Both the position numbers and the translations under genes were made by a program. This document shows positions 6,982 to 12,474 of a stretch of 12,474 nt of DNA, in pieces. The stretch is taken from NCBI GenBank assembly GCA_910584145.1, contig CAJTXX010000056.1, positions 1 to 12,474 of the forward strand, read 5' to 3'. This stretch comes from an uncultured Eggerthellaceae bacterium. Its GTDB lineage: Bacteria > Actinomycetota > Coriobacteriia > Coriobacteriales > Eggerthellaceae. The notes below the pieces were generated by a model. That model was not told the origin of the DNA and made no database searches. It worked only from the letters and a program-made list of their open reading frames with translations. Numbering within the stretch: position 1 is the first letter of the stretch; every line of letters begins with the position of its first letter.

Positions 6982-6987
6982 TAGTAT
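6982..6987 (+). promoter_or_regulatory. Putative -10 box (TAGTAT) of the hairpin RNA
   Basis: TAGTAT matches the key T, A and final T positions of the -10 consensus. It is placed so that transcription would begin near 6994, just before the first UCCCU hairpin. No convincing -35 hexamer is present. The RNA could instead be processed from the 3' untranslated region of the aminopeptidase mRNA. Confidence 0.3.
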
Positions 6988-6993
6988 GCAATG

Positions 6994-7151
6994 CAGCAAG
7001 GGAGTTCCCTTCCTCCTTTTCCCTAAAGGAAGATGCCATCCCTCATCTTCCGCCAACGGAAACCGATGTCCCTAGGTTTCCACCGGATGCCCTCCCCTAG
7101 CATCCGATCATTGCGGGGCGGCTTTCACGTGAGCCGCCTCGCAATTTTTTT
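6994..7151 (+). ncRNA. Candidate small regulatory RNA with repeated UCCCU hairpin loops
   Basis: Five small hairpins follow one another. AAGGG/CCCTT spans 6998-7011. TCCTTT/AAAGGA spans 7014-7030 with loop UCCCU. GGAAGATG/CATCTTCC spans 7028-7051 with loop CCAUCCCU. GGAAACC/GGTTTCC spans 7058-7081 with loop GAUGUCCCUA. CGGATGC/GCATCCG spans 7084-7106 with loop CCUCCCCUA. A 13-bp terminator hairpin then ends in seven T. Every unit carries UCCCU or UCCCCU, in a loop in the last four. C-rich loops of this kind pair with G-rich ribosome-binding sites in known sRNAs (Listeria LhrC, staphylococcal RsaE, actinobacterial 6C RNA). The second and third hairpins share three bases and would compete. The start near 6994 is inferred from a weak -10 box. 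I know of no family that fits exactly. Confidence 0.65.
7111..7151 (+). terminator. Strong intrinsic terminator
   Basis: A 13-bp stem (7111-7123 with 7132-7144, one G-T pair) with loop UUCACGUG is followed directly by seven T (7145-7151). It ends the hairpin RNA and probably any aminopeptidase read-through, and separates both from the NUDIX gene. Confidence 0.92.
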
Positions 7152-7275
7152 GCGCTGCGCCTGTTCCGGTACGGAAAACCGCGTTTTTCGTATGTAGGCG
7201 GGCTCAAGCGCTGGGTGTGCGAGGGCAGGGAGGCCTTCATGTCGTACACTGGGCGCGAGCAGATAGGAGCGGATT

Positions 7276-7965
7276 ATGAGCGATCTGAGAGAACGCACCC
7301 CTGAACTAGCGAGCATCGAGCAGAAGAGCAGCGGCTGGGTGAATGCCTACGTGCTGACCTACCGGCTAGCTGACGGCTCGCTGTACGAATACGAGGCCGC
7401 ATCGCGGCGCGGGCTGGAAGAGTACCGAGCGGCGCTAGAGGCGAACGGTGCTGGCGAGATAGCGCGCCCAGATGCCGTATGCATCGTGCCGCTGCTGCCC
7501 GACGACCACATCTTGCTGATACGCGAATTCCGCTATCCGCTGAATGCGTGGTGCATCTCGTTCCCGGCGGGGCTGTTGGAGCCGGGCGAATCCATCGGGG
7601 ATTGCGCGCGGCGCGAGCTGCGCGAGGAGGTCGGCTGCACGCTCAACGACGAGCTAGGTGCCGCGGCGCTGACGGTGCTGCCGCAAGCGGGGTACTCGTC
7701 CACCGGGCTGACCGAGGAGAACGTGCAAGTGGTGCTGGCGCGGGCGTTCGTTGATGGAGCGGCGCAACCCGAGCACGGCGAGCTGATCGAGAGCTTCACG
7801 CTGCACTACTCCGAAGTGGCCGGTTTCCTTGCGGAGAACCGCGATCTGATCGGCACGCGCGCGCAGCTGGTGCTGGAGATGATAAAGCGCGTGTGGGCCT
7901 ACCGCGAGAAGCTGCCGGAAGAGCCGCTACCGCAGCAGCCGATGACACGACAGGATTTCGCGTAA
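7276..7965 (+). CDS. NUDIX hydrolase (ADP-ribose pyrophosphatase-like)
   Basis: Hydrolyses a nucleoside diphosphate linked to another moiety, in the cytosol. The 229-aa protein has a complete NUDIX box at residues 99-121, matching GX5EX7REUXEEXGU (Gly99, Glu105, Arg113-Glu114, Glu117-Glu118, Gly120). Met-metal-binding loops and the preceding REFRYP and SFPAGLLEPGE segments are typical of the ADP-sugar pyrophosphatase branch, so ADP-ribose is a reasonable but unproven substrate. The N-terminal part (VNAYVLTYRLADGSLYEYEA) fits the dimerisation strands of that branch. The C-terminal tail after about 210 is Pro/Gln-rich and looks unstructured. The start has AGGAG 7 nt upstream. The upstream terminator shows it is transcribed separately; a possible TACACT -10 box is at 7245-7250. 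Confidence 0.9.
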   Translation: MSDLRERTPELASIEQKSSGWVNAYVLTYRLADGSLYEYEAASRRGLEEYRAALEANGAGEIARPDAVCIVPLLPDDHILLIREFRYPLNAWCISFPAGLLEPGESIGDCARRELREEVGCTLNDELGAAALTVLPQAGYSSTGLTEENVQVVLARAFVDGAAQPEHGELIESFTLHYSEVAGFLAENRDLIGTRAQLVLEMIKRVWAYREKLPEEPLPQQPMTRQDFA

Positions 7966-7980
7966 GGGCAGCAAGGGAGA

Positions 7981-8073
7981 GGCGGTGCGAGGGCCCGGTC
8001 TTTTGGTTTGCTGGGCCGTGAGCACCGCCGGGCGAGAACCTCCGCGCAGGGCGGACGGAGCGAGAGCGGTGCC
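7981..8073. repeat. Cluster of alternative hairpins between convergent genes (REP-like)
   Basis: The motif ggcggtgc (7981-7988) can pair with gcaccgcc (8022-8029), with an inner ggccc/gggcc stem (7992-7996 with 8013-8017). The same gcaccgc can instead pair with gcggtgc at 8066-8072, enclosing ctccg/cggag. Only one of the two can form at a time. Neither is followed by a clear T-run on either strand. The cluster lies in the 143-nt gap between the ends of the NUDIX and yerC-like genes and touches the REP-like 17-mer, so it may be one composite repeat that also slows convergent transcription. Confidence 0.55.
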
Positions 8074-8074
8074 A

Positions 8075-8091
8075 TTTGCTCCGTCCCTTTG
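8075..8091 (+). repeat. REP-like 17-nt motif, copy 2
   Basis: tttgctccgtccctttg is the exact reverse complement of positions 788-804. Like the first copy it lies between two convergent genes, here 18 nt from the end of the yerC-like gene. Confidence 0.55.
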
Positions 8092-8108
8092 GGTTCTTTG
8101 GGTTGGCG

Positions 8109-8411
8109 CTAGGCGAGTATGTCGAGGGCTTGGCGGTAGCCGCCGGTGCCGTAGGTGAGGCATTTCGACACGCGGGCTATCGTGGTGGCTGAGGCGCCGG
8201 TCTCCTTCTCAATGGCGGCGTAGGACATGCCGGCGTCGAGCAGGCGCGCTACGGCGAGGCGCTGCGATGTCTCGCGTATCTCGCGTATGGTGAAGAGGTC
8301 TTCGAGCAGGGTGAACACCTCGTCAGGGTCGTCCATCGCGGACAGCACCCGCAGCAGGTCGTCCACTTCTTGCGTGCGTATCTGCGCGTTCGCCATTCTG
8401 CTGTCAGTCAT
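8109..8411 (-). CDS. YerC/YecD-type TrpR-related DNA-binding protein
   Basis: A 100-aa protein of the TrpR-like helix-turn-helix family found in Gram-positive bacteria, a presumed cytosolic transcription regulator with unknown effector. Visible helices are QEVDDLLRVLSAMDDPDEV and the segment from FTLLEDLFT through REIRETSQRLAVARLL (about 18-64). The helix-turn-helix follows: AGMSYAAIEKETGASATTIARV (about 66-87). The family-typical end YGTGGYRQALDIL closes it. The start at 8411 has AGGAGG six nt upstream. The longer open frame to 8477 begins with Arg/Ala-rich shadow of cimA and has no such site. The start overlaps the end of cimA by 8 nt, so translation is likely coupled. Its co-transcription with ilvE and cimA suggests, but does not prove, a role in regulating branched-chain amino acid synthesis. 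Confidence 0.88.
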   Translation of the reverse strand: MTDSRMANAQIRTQEVDDLLRVLSAMDDPDEVFTLLEDLFTIREIRETSQRLAVARLLDAGMSYAAIEKETGASATTIARVSKCLTYGTGGYRQALDILA

Positions 8412-10086
8412 TCTGAACCTCCTGCGTCGCGGTGCGGGTGCACGAGGCGTTCGCCGGGTCGCGGCCGCAGCCGCCAACGTGCTCGCACCCGTTGGCGCTC
8501 ATGCGCATCAGCCCGTATTCGATCGACTCCACCAGCGCATTCCACGATGCCTCGATCACGTTGCCAGACACGCCGACCGTGCCGAAGGTGCCGCGGTTGT
8601 CGGCCGTGGTGATGGTAACGCGCGTGATGGCGCCCGTGCCCTGGCTCTCGTCGAGCAGGCGCACCTTGTAGTCGACCAGCTCTAGCTCGGCCACCTGCGG
8701 GTACGACTCGGTTATGGCCCTGCGCAGGGCGCTGTCGAGCGCGCCTACGGGACCGGCACCCTCGCCGGTGGCCACGAAGCGCTGCTCGCCCACGTGTATC
8801 TTGATGGTGGCCTCGCTGGCGGCATCTTTCGCCAGCGCGCCGGTATCCTCGCGGTCGTCGACGATGACGCGGAAGCTCTCCAACGTGAAGGCGGGCGCGT
8901 ATGAGCCCAGGTGGCGCATGAGCAGCAGCGCGAAGGAGCCGTCGGCCACCTCGTAGGTGTAGCCGCGCGCCTCGCGGTCTTTGATATCGTCGAGTATGGC
9001 CTGCACGTCGGCGCCCGCCGCCGCGAGGTTTATGCCGAGCACTTCGGCTTTCTGCATGATGGACGCCTTGCCCGCAAGCTCGCTGACCACCATGCGGGGG
9101 CTGTTGCCCACGCGCTGCGGGTCGGCATGCTCGTATGCCTGCGGGAAGCGGGCGATAGCGCTGGCGTGCAGGCCGCCCTTGTGCGCGAACGCCGAGCGTC
9201 CGCTGTAGGGGTGGTGCGCCGGCACTGGCACACCCGTGACCTCGGCGATGCAATGCGCCACCGCCGTCAGCTGCTTCAAAGCGCTGCCCGCCGCGGTCGG
9301 CATGCCCATCTTCAGCTCCAAGTCGGCTATGACCGTCAGAAGGTCGGCATTGCCCACACGCTCGCCGATGCCGTTCGCGGTACCCTGCACCTGCGAAGCG
9401 CCCGCCCGCACAGCCGCGAGCGTGTTCGCCACAGCACAGCCCGAATCGTCGTGGCAGTGGATGCCGAACCCCTGACCAGGGAATTCCGCCACCACCGCGG
9501 CCACGATGCGCTCGATATCGAACGGCAGCATGCCACCGTTCGTGTCGCACAGGTCGATGCTGTCGGCGCCGGCCTCGTGCGCGGCGCGCACACATGCGAG
9601 CGCATATTCCGGGTCGCTCTCGTAGCCGTCGAAGAAATGCTCGGCGTCGAACACCACATGCCGGCCAGCGGCTTTCAGGTACGTCACCGAATCGCATATC
9701 ATGCGCAGGTTCTCGGCTAGCTCGGTTCTCAGCGCCAGCGTCACCTGCGCATCCCACGCCTTGCCGACGATGGTTACCACCGGGGCGCCGCACGCCAGTA
9801 GGTCGCGCAGACCGGGGTCGTCAGCGGCCGCCATGCCCTTGCGGCACGTGCTGCCGAACGCGGCCACGCGCGCGTGCGCTAAGGGGATATCAGCCAGCGC
9901 CTTGAAGAAGGCGATATCCTTCGGGTTCGACGCCGGGAAACCTCCTTCGATGATGTCGATGCCGAACGCATCGAGACGCCGCGCGATGAGCAGCTTGTCT
10001 TCAAGCGACAGGTTGACCCCTTCGCATTGCTCGCCGTCGCGCAGCGTGCTGTCGTATGTGAGGACTCCCTCCAATCCGCCGATCAA
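8404..10086 (-). CDS. cimA: Citramalate synthase
   Basis: Condenses acetyl-CoA and pyruvate to (R)-citramalate, the first step of the threonine-independent route to 2-oxobutyrate and isoleucine (cytosol). The 560-aa protein has the HMGL/LeuA barrel motifs: YDSTLRDGEQ (11-20), EGGFPASNPKD (47-57), HCHDDSG with metal-binding His (210-216) and GTANGIGERVGNADL (235-249). A linker with HPYSGRSAFAHKGGLH follows, then a LeuA-type regulatory dimer domain (about 410-525). Length and the FPASNPKD signature favour CimA over 2-isopropylmalate synthase or homocitrate synthase. The start at 10086 is TTG, overlapping the ilvE stop (TTGA); there is no good ribosome-binding site, which fits translational coupling. 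The last 30 residues add a Cys-containing tail (Cys534, 540, 549) not expected in the family. Confidence 0.93.
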   Translation of the reverse strand: MIGGLEGVLTYDSTLRDGEQCEGVNLSLEDKLLIARRLDAFGIDIIEGGFPASNPKDIAFFKALADIPLAHARVAAFGSTCRKGMAAADDPGLRDLLACGAPVVTIVGKAWDAQVTLALRTELAENLRMICDSVTYLKAAGRHVVFDAEHFFDGYESDPEYALACVRAAHEAGADSIDLCDTNGGMLPFDIERIVAAVVAEFPGQGFGIHCHDDSGCAVANTLAAVRAGASQVQGTANGIGERVGNADLLTVIADLELKMGMPTAAGSALKQLTAVAHCIAEVTGVPVPAHHPYSGRSAFAHKGGLHASAIARFPQAYEHADPQRVGNSPRMVVSELAGKASIMQKAEVLGINLAAAGADVQAILDDIKDREARGYTYEVADGSFALLLMRHLGSYAPAFTLESFRVIVDDREDTGALAKDAASEATIKIHVGEQRFVATGEGAGPVGALDSALRRAITESYPQVAELELVDYKVRLLDESQGTGAITRVTITTADNRGTFGTVGVSGNVIEASWNALVESIEYGLMRMSANGCEHVGGCGRDPANASCTRTATQEVQND

Positions 10087-11006
10087 ATCTGCGTGAGCCA
10101 GTCGCGGTATTCGTCGGCCTTGCCGTAGGCTATCTCGAAGAAGCGTTCTTGCAGGCGGCGGGTTATCTCGCCGGGCTTACCCACCGTGCGGCCGTCGACC
10201 GAGCCGATCGGCGTGAGCTCAGCGGCAGAGCCGGTCATGAACACCTCGTCGGCCACGTACAGGTCGCTGCGAGTCAGGCTCTCTTCGCCCGCCGGGATGC
10301 CCAGCTCGTCGGCTATGGTGAGCACCGTATCGCGCGTGATGCCCTCGAGCACGCCATCGGACAGCGGCGGGGTGCTCATGATGCCGTTGCGCACCACGAA
10401 CAGGTTCTCACCAGTGCCTTCGCACACGAGGCCTTCCTCGTTCAGCATGATGGCCTCGACGTAGCCGTGCTCCTTCGCTTCCAGCTTCGCCATCAGCGAG
10501 TTGAAGTACGCCGCGGTGGCCTTCACGGCCGGCGGGATGGCGTTGATGGAACGCTGGCGCCAGCTCGACACGCCCACGGCCACGCCGTTCGCCAGCGCGT
10601 CCTCGCCCAGGTAGGCGTCCCAAGGCCAGCATGCGATGATCACCTCGGTGGGCGCGCCCGAGGGGTCGACTCCCATGACGCCGTAGCCGCGGAACACCAG
10701 CGGGCGGATGTAGCACGCCGGCAGGTTATTCGCGCGGATGACCTCCACCGTAGCATCGCACAGCTCGTCGACCGTGTAAGGCAGGTCGATGGCGGCGATC
10801 TTCGCGCTGCGGTGCAGGCGCTCCATGTGGTCGCGCAAGCGGAACACGAAGCTGCGGTCGGAGTCGGGGTCTTTGTAGCAGCGGATGCCCTCGAACACGC
10901 CCGAGCCGTAGTGCAGCGAATGCGACAGCACATGCACGTTCGCATCAGCCCACGGCACCAGCTTGCCGTTCATCCATATGAAATCAACTTCGGTTATGTC
11001 TGCCAT
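10083..11006 (-). CDS. ilvE: Branched-chain amino acid aminotransferase
   Basis: PLP enzyme (fold type IV) that interconverts Ile, Leu or Val with their 2-oxo acids using glutamate/2-oxoglutarate, in the cytosol. The 307-aa protein has the family motifs: N-terminal MNGKLVPWADANVHVLSHSL, HYGSGVFEGIRCY (32-44), the PLP lysine Lys162 in VKATAAYFNS, and CEGTGENLFVV (195-205). LEGITRDTVL and the late TGSAAELTPI complete the set. The start at 11006 has GGAGGAGG just upstream; the ATG at 11027 lacks one. The gene is first in a three-gene unit: its TGA overlaps the TTG start of cimA, which in turn overlaps the yerC-like gene. A D-amino acid aminotransferase or aminodeoxychorismate lyase is less likely given length and the cimA partner. 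Confidence 0.95.
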   Translation of the reverse strand: MADITEVDFIWMNGKLVPWADANVHVLSHSLHYGSGVFEGIRCYKDPDSDRSFVFRLRDHMERLHRSAKIAAIDLPYTVDELCDATVEVIRANNLPACYIRPLVFRGYGVMGVDPSGAPTEVIIACWPWDAYLGEDALANGVAVGVSSWRQRSINAIPPAVKATAAYFNSLMAKLEAKEHGYVEAIMLNEEGLVCEGTGENLFVVRNGIMSTPPLSDGVLEGITRDTVLTIADELGIPAGEESLTRSDLYVADEVFMTGSAAELTPIGSVDGRTVGKPGEITRRLQERFFEIAYGKADEYRDWLTQI

Positions 11007-11423
11007 GATCCTCCTCCAACCTTGCACGCAGCACTGCTGCTATCTGCTGGTGAAATGATACTGCTTGCTGCGGAAATTCGCAGGAGAAAAGCGCCATTAG
11101 AACGCCGGCGGCACCACGCGCAAACCCTTCAAGGAGCCTTTCGTCTCCTCTGCGATACAGAATGCCATGCATATCGGCAGGTACCAAACAGGTTTCCCTG
11201 CACGCTCTGCGCGCTCTGAGCGCTCGACGTGGGCTTGGCATCCTGCCGATGGTCTCTTCCAGCACATCCTGCGCCCAGCAGGACTCCTCGAGATCAGTGC
11301 CTACAATGGAAACATCGGCTAATACAAAATACGGCGCGAACAGGCCGAAGCGACGACGTTCTGAGAGCATTCGAGGACGACGCCTACCGGGAGAAGCTCT
11401 TCGAAGAGCTCGGTATTTAGCGT
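11007..11423. other. 417-nt region without a convincing gene; possible gene remnant and ilvE leader
   Basis: Two weak readings compete. On the plus strand the last 22 codons before the TAG at 11418-11420 encode DDVLRAFEDDAYREKLFEEL with good codon use, but no start or ribosome-binding site serves this frame. The ATG at 11306 (METSANTKYGANRPK) joins it only after a one-base shift near 11350. On the minus strand a 128-codon frame (10984-11370) overlaps the ilvE start and lacks a ribosome-binding site. Codon use there is mediocre. I read the area as a decayed gene plus the ilvE upstream region. Sequences resembling a T-box (TGGTGCCGC, TGGTACC) occur on the minus strand but are too poor to call. 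Confidence 0.4.
11055..11060 (-). promoter_or_regulatory. Putative ilvE operon promoter (-10 TATCAT)
   Basis: TATCAT on the minus strand differs from TATAAT at one position and lies 48 nt before the ilvE start, giving a leader of about 40 nt. The -35 region (TGCGAA) is a partial match. Other -10-like boxes exist further upstream, so this is only the nearest candidate. Confidence 0.35.
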
Positions 11424-11459
11424 AAAAAGCCCGGCGGTCTTCTGGGACTGCCGGGCTTT
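11424..11459 (-). terminator. Intrinsic terminator, possibly bidirectional
   Basis: Stem AAAGCCCGGC (11426-11435) pairs with GCCGGGCTTT (11450-11459), extended inward by GGTC/GACT (11436-11439 with 11446-11449) around loop ttctgg. On the minus strand the stem ends in five T (11428-11424); on the plus strand in three. It lies 24 nt after the microprotein stop and would end that unit. It may also stop plus-strand transcription from the gene remnant. Confidence 0.88.
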
Positions 11460-11482
11460 CAAATGCAGTGGCGTGTAGCCGC

Positions 11483-11590
11483 CTAGCTCTCTAGCGGTTC
11501 GCCGAAATCCTCGGCGGTGTTGCGTTCTTCCTCTTCGCCGCGCTCGATCGTATCGATCTGCTCTTCTTCGATGATGTTCTCGTCAGACAT
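11483..11590 (-). CDS. Very acidic 35-aa microprotein
   Basis: The sequence MSDENIIEEEQIDTIERG is followed by EEEERNTAEDFGEPLES and a TAG stop. Fifteen of 35 residues are Asp or Glu and only two are Arg, giving a strongly negative charge; there is no signal peptide, membrane segment or Cys. The start is well supported: AAAGGAG lies eight nt upstream. Codon use resembles the neighbours. It begins 21 nt after the stop of the 167-aa gene on the same strand and is followed by a terminator, so the two form a short operon. I do not recognise a family. A DNA-mimic, chaperone-like or partner-binding role is conceivable but unsupported. Its size is below the cut-off of most gene finders. Confidence 0.7.
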   Translation of the reverse strand: MSDENIIEEEQIDTIERGEEEERNTAEDFGEPLES

Positions 11591-11611
11591 AGTGCGCTCC
11601 TTTCGCTTGAG

Positions 11612-12115
11612 CTACATCACGCCGTCTATGTATTTGCCGTCTATCTCCGCAGCGGAATAGTCGGTTGCAGCGCGCAGCTTGCTCATGAAATTCGGCGCCT
11701 CACCTATGTAAGACGGGTTCGTGTCGAACATCGGGAGCATGCCCTCTTGCTGCGTGTAAAGGAAACCGATCGCATAACCCTCAGGTGCCCCGGGCACGCC
11801 GCCTTCAGCGATGAGGGCATCCTTAACGCCATTGTCGGTTTCAATGTAGCCGTCATAGCACAGCGCATAAGCGTTCGCGCCGCGGGCGCCCTCTACCGTA
11901 TGCTGCGCCAGATTGAAGCACTCCTGCGCGCTGTCGCCAGGATGCGTCTCCAAGAACACGTTGTCGCGCACCACCATCGTAGTGAAGGGGACGATCTCCT
12001 CGCCTGCATTCATGCGCTGCTTTCCCTCGTCGAGCGCATACAGGAGGACACGTTCCAAGATCTCAGGCATCTGGGGAACCTCGGACACCTGGCTTCTCAC
12101 TTGCCGATCGCTCAT
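11612..12115 (-). CDS. Conserved-looking cytosolic protein of unknown function (167 aa)
   Basis: I do not recognise this protein. It has no signal peptide or membrane helix. An N-terminal helix (PEILERVLLYALDEGKQRM, about 17-35) is followed by alternating strands: IVPFTTMVVRDNVFLETHPG (41-60), ANAYALCYDGYIET (80-93) and YAIGFLYTQQ (114-123). The layout suggests a small alpha/beta domain, and the acidic residues and THPG turn do not form a known active-site motif. The start at 12115 has AAGGAG seven nt upstream; the longer frame to 12187 lacks one. It is the first gene of a unit with the 35-aa microprotein and ends in a shared terminator. Codon use is like the surrounding genes, so it looks native. 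Confidence 0.8.
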   Translation of the reverse strand: MSDRQVRSQVSEVPQMPEILERVLLYALDEGKQRMNAGEEIVPFTTMVVRDNVFLETHPGDSAQECFNLAQHTVEGARGANAYALCYDGYIETDNGVKDALIAEGGVPGAPEGYAIGFLYTQQEGMLPMFDTNPSYIGEAPNFMSKLRAATDYSAAEIDGKYIDGVM

Positions 12116-12379
12116 ATATGCTCCTTCCGTAACGCCTCCGCAGCCACAGCCTAGCGCGGACAGCGCTCGTTCTTCCTTCGTGTGCATTTTGATAATAGTT
12201 TAGTGGAACGCAGCCGTCGCAACCTCATCTGCCACAAAATTGTTTTAAACGGTCGAGGTGTCTAGAACCAGCTTACAGGAAGCGGGAGGACTAGGCTGAT
12301 ATCTGCTCTCGGCCGCTGTCTGACGAGCGAGCACCTTGGTCGTCAAATGTCCGAACATGGTATGAACAGGGAAATCTTG
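12116..12379. other. Intergenic region between tRNA-Ser and the 167-aa gene
   Basis: No gene is seen. The AT-richer part holds a weak minus-strand promoter candidate for the 167-aa gene: TATTAT (rc of 12192-12197) with TTGCGA (rc of 12217-12222) at a long 19-nt spacing. Downstream of the tRNA, ATGT/ACAT forms only a small hairpin around 12345-12357, with no T-run, so no tRNA terminator could be identified. Confidence 0.4.
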
Positions 12380-12472
12380 TGGCGGAGAGGCAGGGATTCG
12401 AACCCTGGATACCGCTCAACACGGCATAACGGTTTTCGAGACCGCCGCATTCAACCGCTCTGCCACCTCTCC
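12380..12472 (-). tRNA. tRNA-Ser (anticodon CGA)
   Basis: Complete class II (long variable arm) tRNA. The acceptor stem GGAGAGG (12466-12472) pairs with CCTCTCC (12384-12390). The discriminator is G as expected for serine, and the genome encodes the CCA end (12380-12382). The D arm contains GCAGAGCGGTTGAA. The anticodon loop CTCGAAA gives CGA, reading UCG codons. A variable arm (GCCGTGTTGAGCGGT) and the T arm GGGTTCGAATCCC complete the fold. Start and end follow from the acceptor pairing. Confidence 0.97.
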
Positions 12473-12474
12473 GC

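Noticed and set aside
6613..7075. Plus-strand open frames in the gap after the aminopeptidase
   Set aside because: Arg/Ala/Pro-rich composition, no ribosome-binding sites, and they run through the hairpin array and palindromes.
7014..7106. CRISPR-like or tandem repeat array
   Set aside because: Stem sequences differ from unit to unit and spacing is irregular (about 17 to 30 nt); only the loop core is shared.
11100..11200. T-box riboswitch upstream of ilvE (minus strand TGGTGCCGC near 11110 and TGGTACC near 11180)
   Set aside because: The core T-box sequence is incomplete at both places, and I found no stem I with AGUA/specifier loop and no terminator or Shine-Dalgarno-sequestering alternative stem.
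10984..11370. 128-aa minus-strand open frame upstream of ilvE
   Set aside because: No ribosome-binding site, Arg-rich middle, mediocre codon use, and it runs over the well-supported ilvE start.
12380..12474. tRNA-Ser as an integration site (att) for a mobile element
   Set aside because: No integrase gene and no repeated 3' tRNA fragment are seen in the 260 nt downstream.

Overview
The base composition (high GC), the gene content and the strong Shine-Dalgarno sites point to an anaerobic high-GC Gram-positive bacterium. A gut-type Coriobacteriia member (Eggerthellales-like) is my best guess. Evidence for this is a rubrerythrin, a citramalate-synthase route to isoleucine, a YerC-type TrpR relative, and a secreted protein with a Pro-rich linker and C-terminal membrane anchor. 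The lineage is an inference; no marker gene in the window was compared with a database.

Layout. Positions 1-768 hold the 3' end of leuS (+). It converges on a minus-strand block in which an IMP dehydrogenase (guaB, 2380-3906) is followed after 21 nt by a membrane-anchored surface protein (877-2358). Upstream of guaB is a small, possibly frameshifted gene (about 3966-4155, -) containing a 76-nt palindrome. Next come a rubrerythrin (4366-4983, -) with its terminator and a divergent M18 aminopeptidase (5162-6685, +). The aminopeptidase gene carries an in-frame palindromic insertion of exactly 29 codons.

The 590-nt gap after the aminopeptidase is not empty. Its second half (about 6994-7151) is a chain of small hairpins, each presenting UCCCU or UCCCCU, and it ends in a strong intrinsic terminator. 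This looks like a regulatory RNA of the C-rich-loop type and is the most interesting signal in the window. A NUDIX hydrolase (7276-7965, +) follows and converges, across a REP-like hairpin cluster, on a minus-strand operon ilvE - cimA - yerC-like (11006 to 8109). All three genes of that operon overlap end to start.

Upstream of ilvE lies a 417-nt stretch with no convincing gene. Beyond it are a terminator (11424-11459), a two-gene minus-strand unit (a 167-aa protein of unknown function and a 35-aa very acidic microprotein), and a complete tRNA-Ser(CGA) with encoded CCA at the right edge.

How the genes work together. ilvE and cimA are the last and first dedicated steps of branched-chain amino acid (isoleucine) synthesis, and the small TrpR-like protein co-translated with them is a candidate local regulator. 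guaB makes XMP for guanine nucleotides. Rubrerythrin handles peroxide in anaerobes. The aminopeptidase and NUDIX enzymes are housekeeping salvage and sanitation functions.
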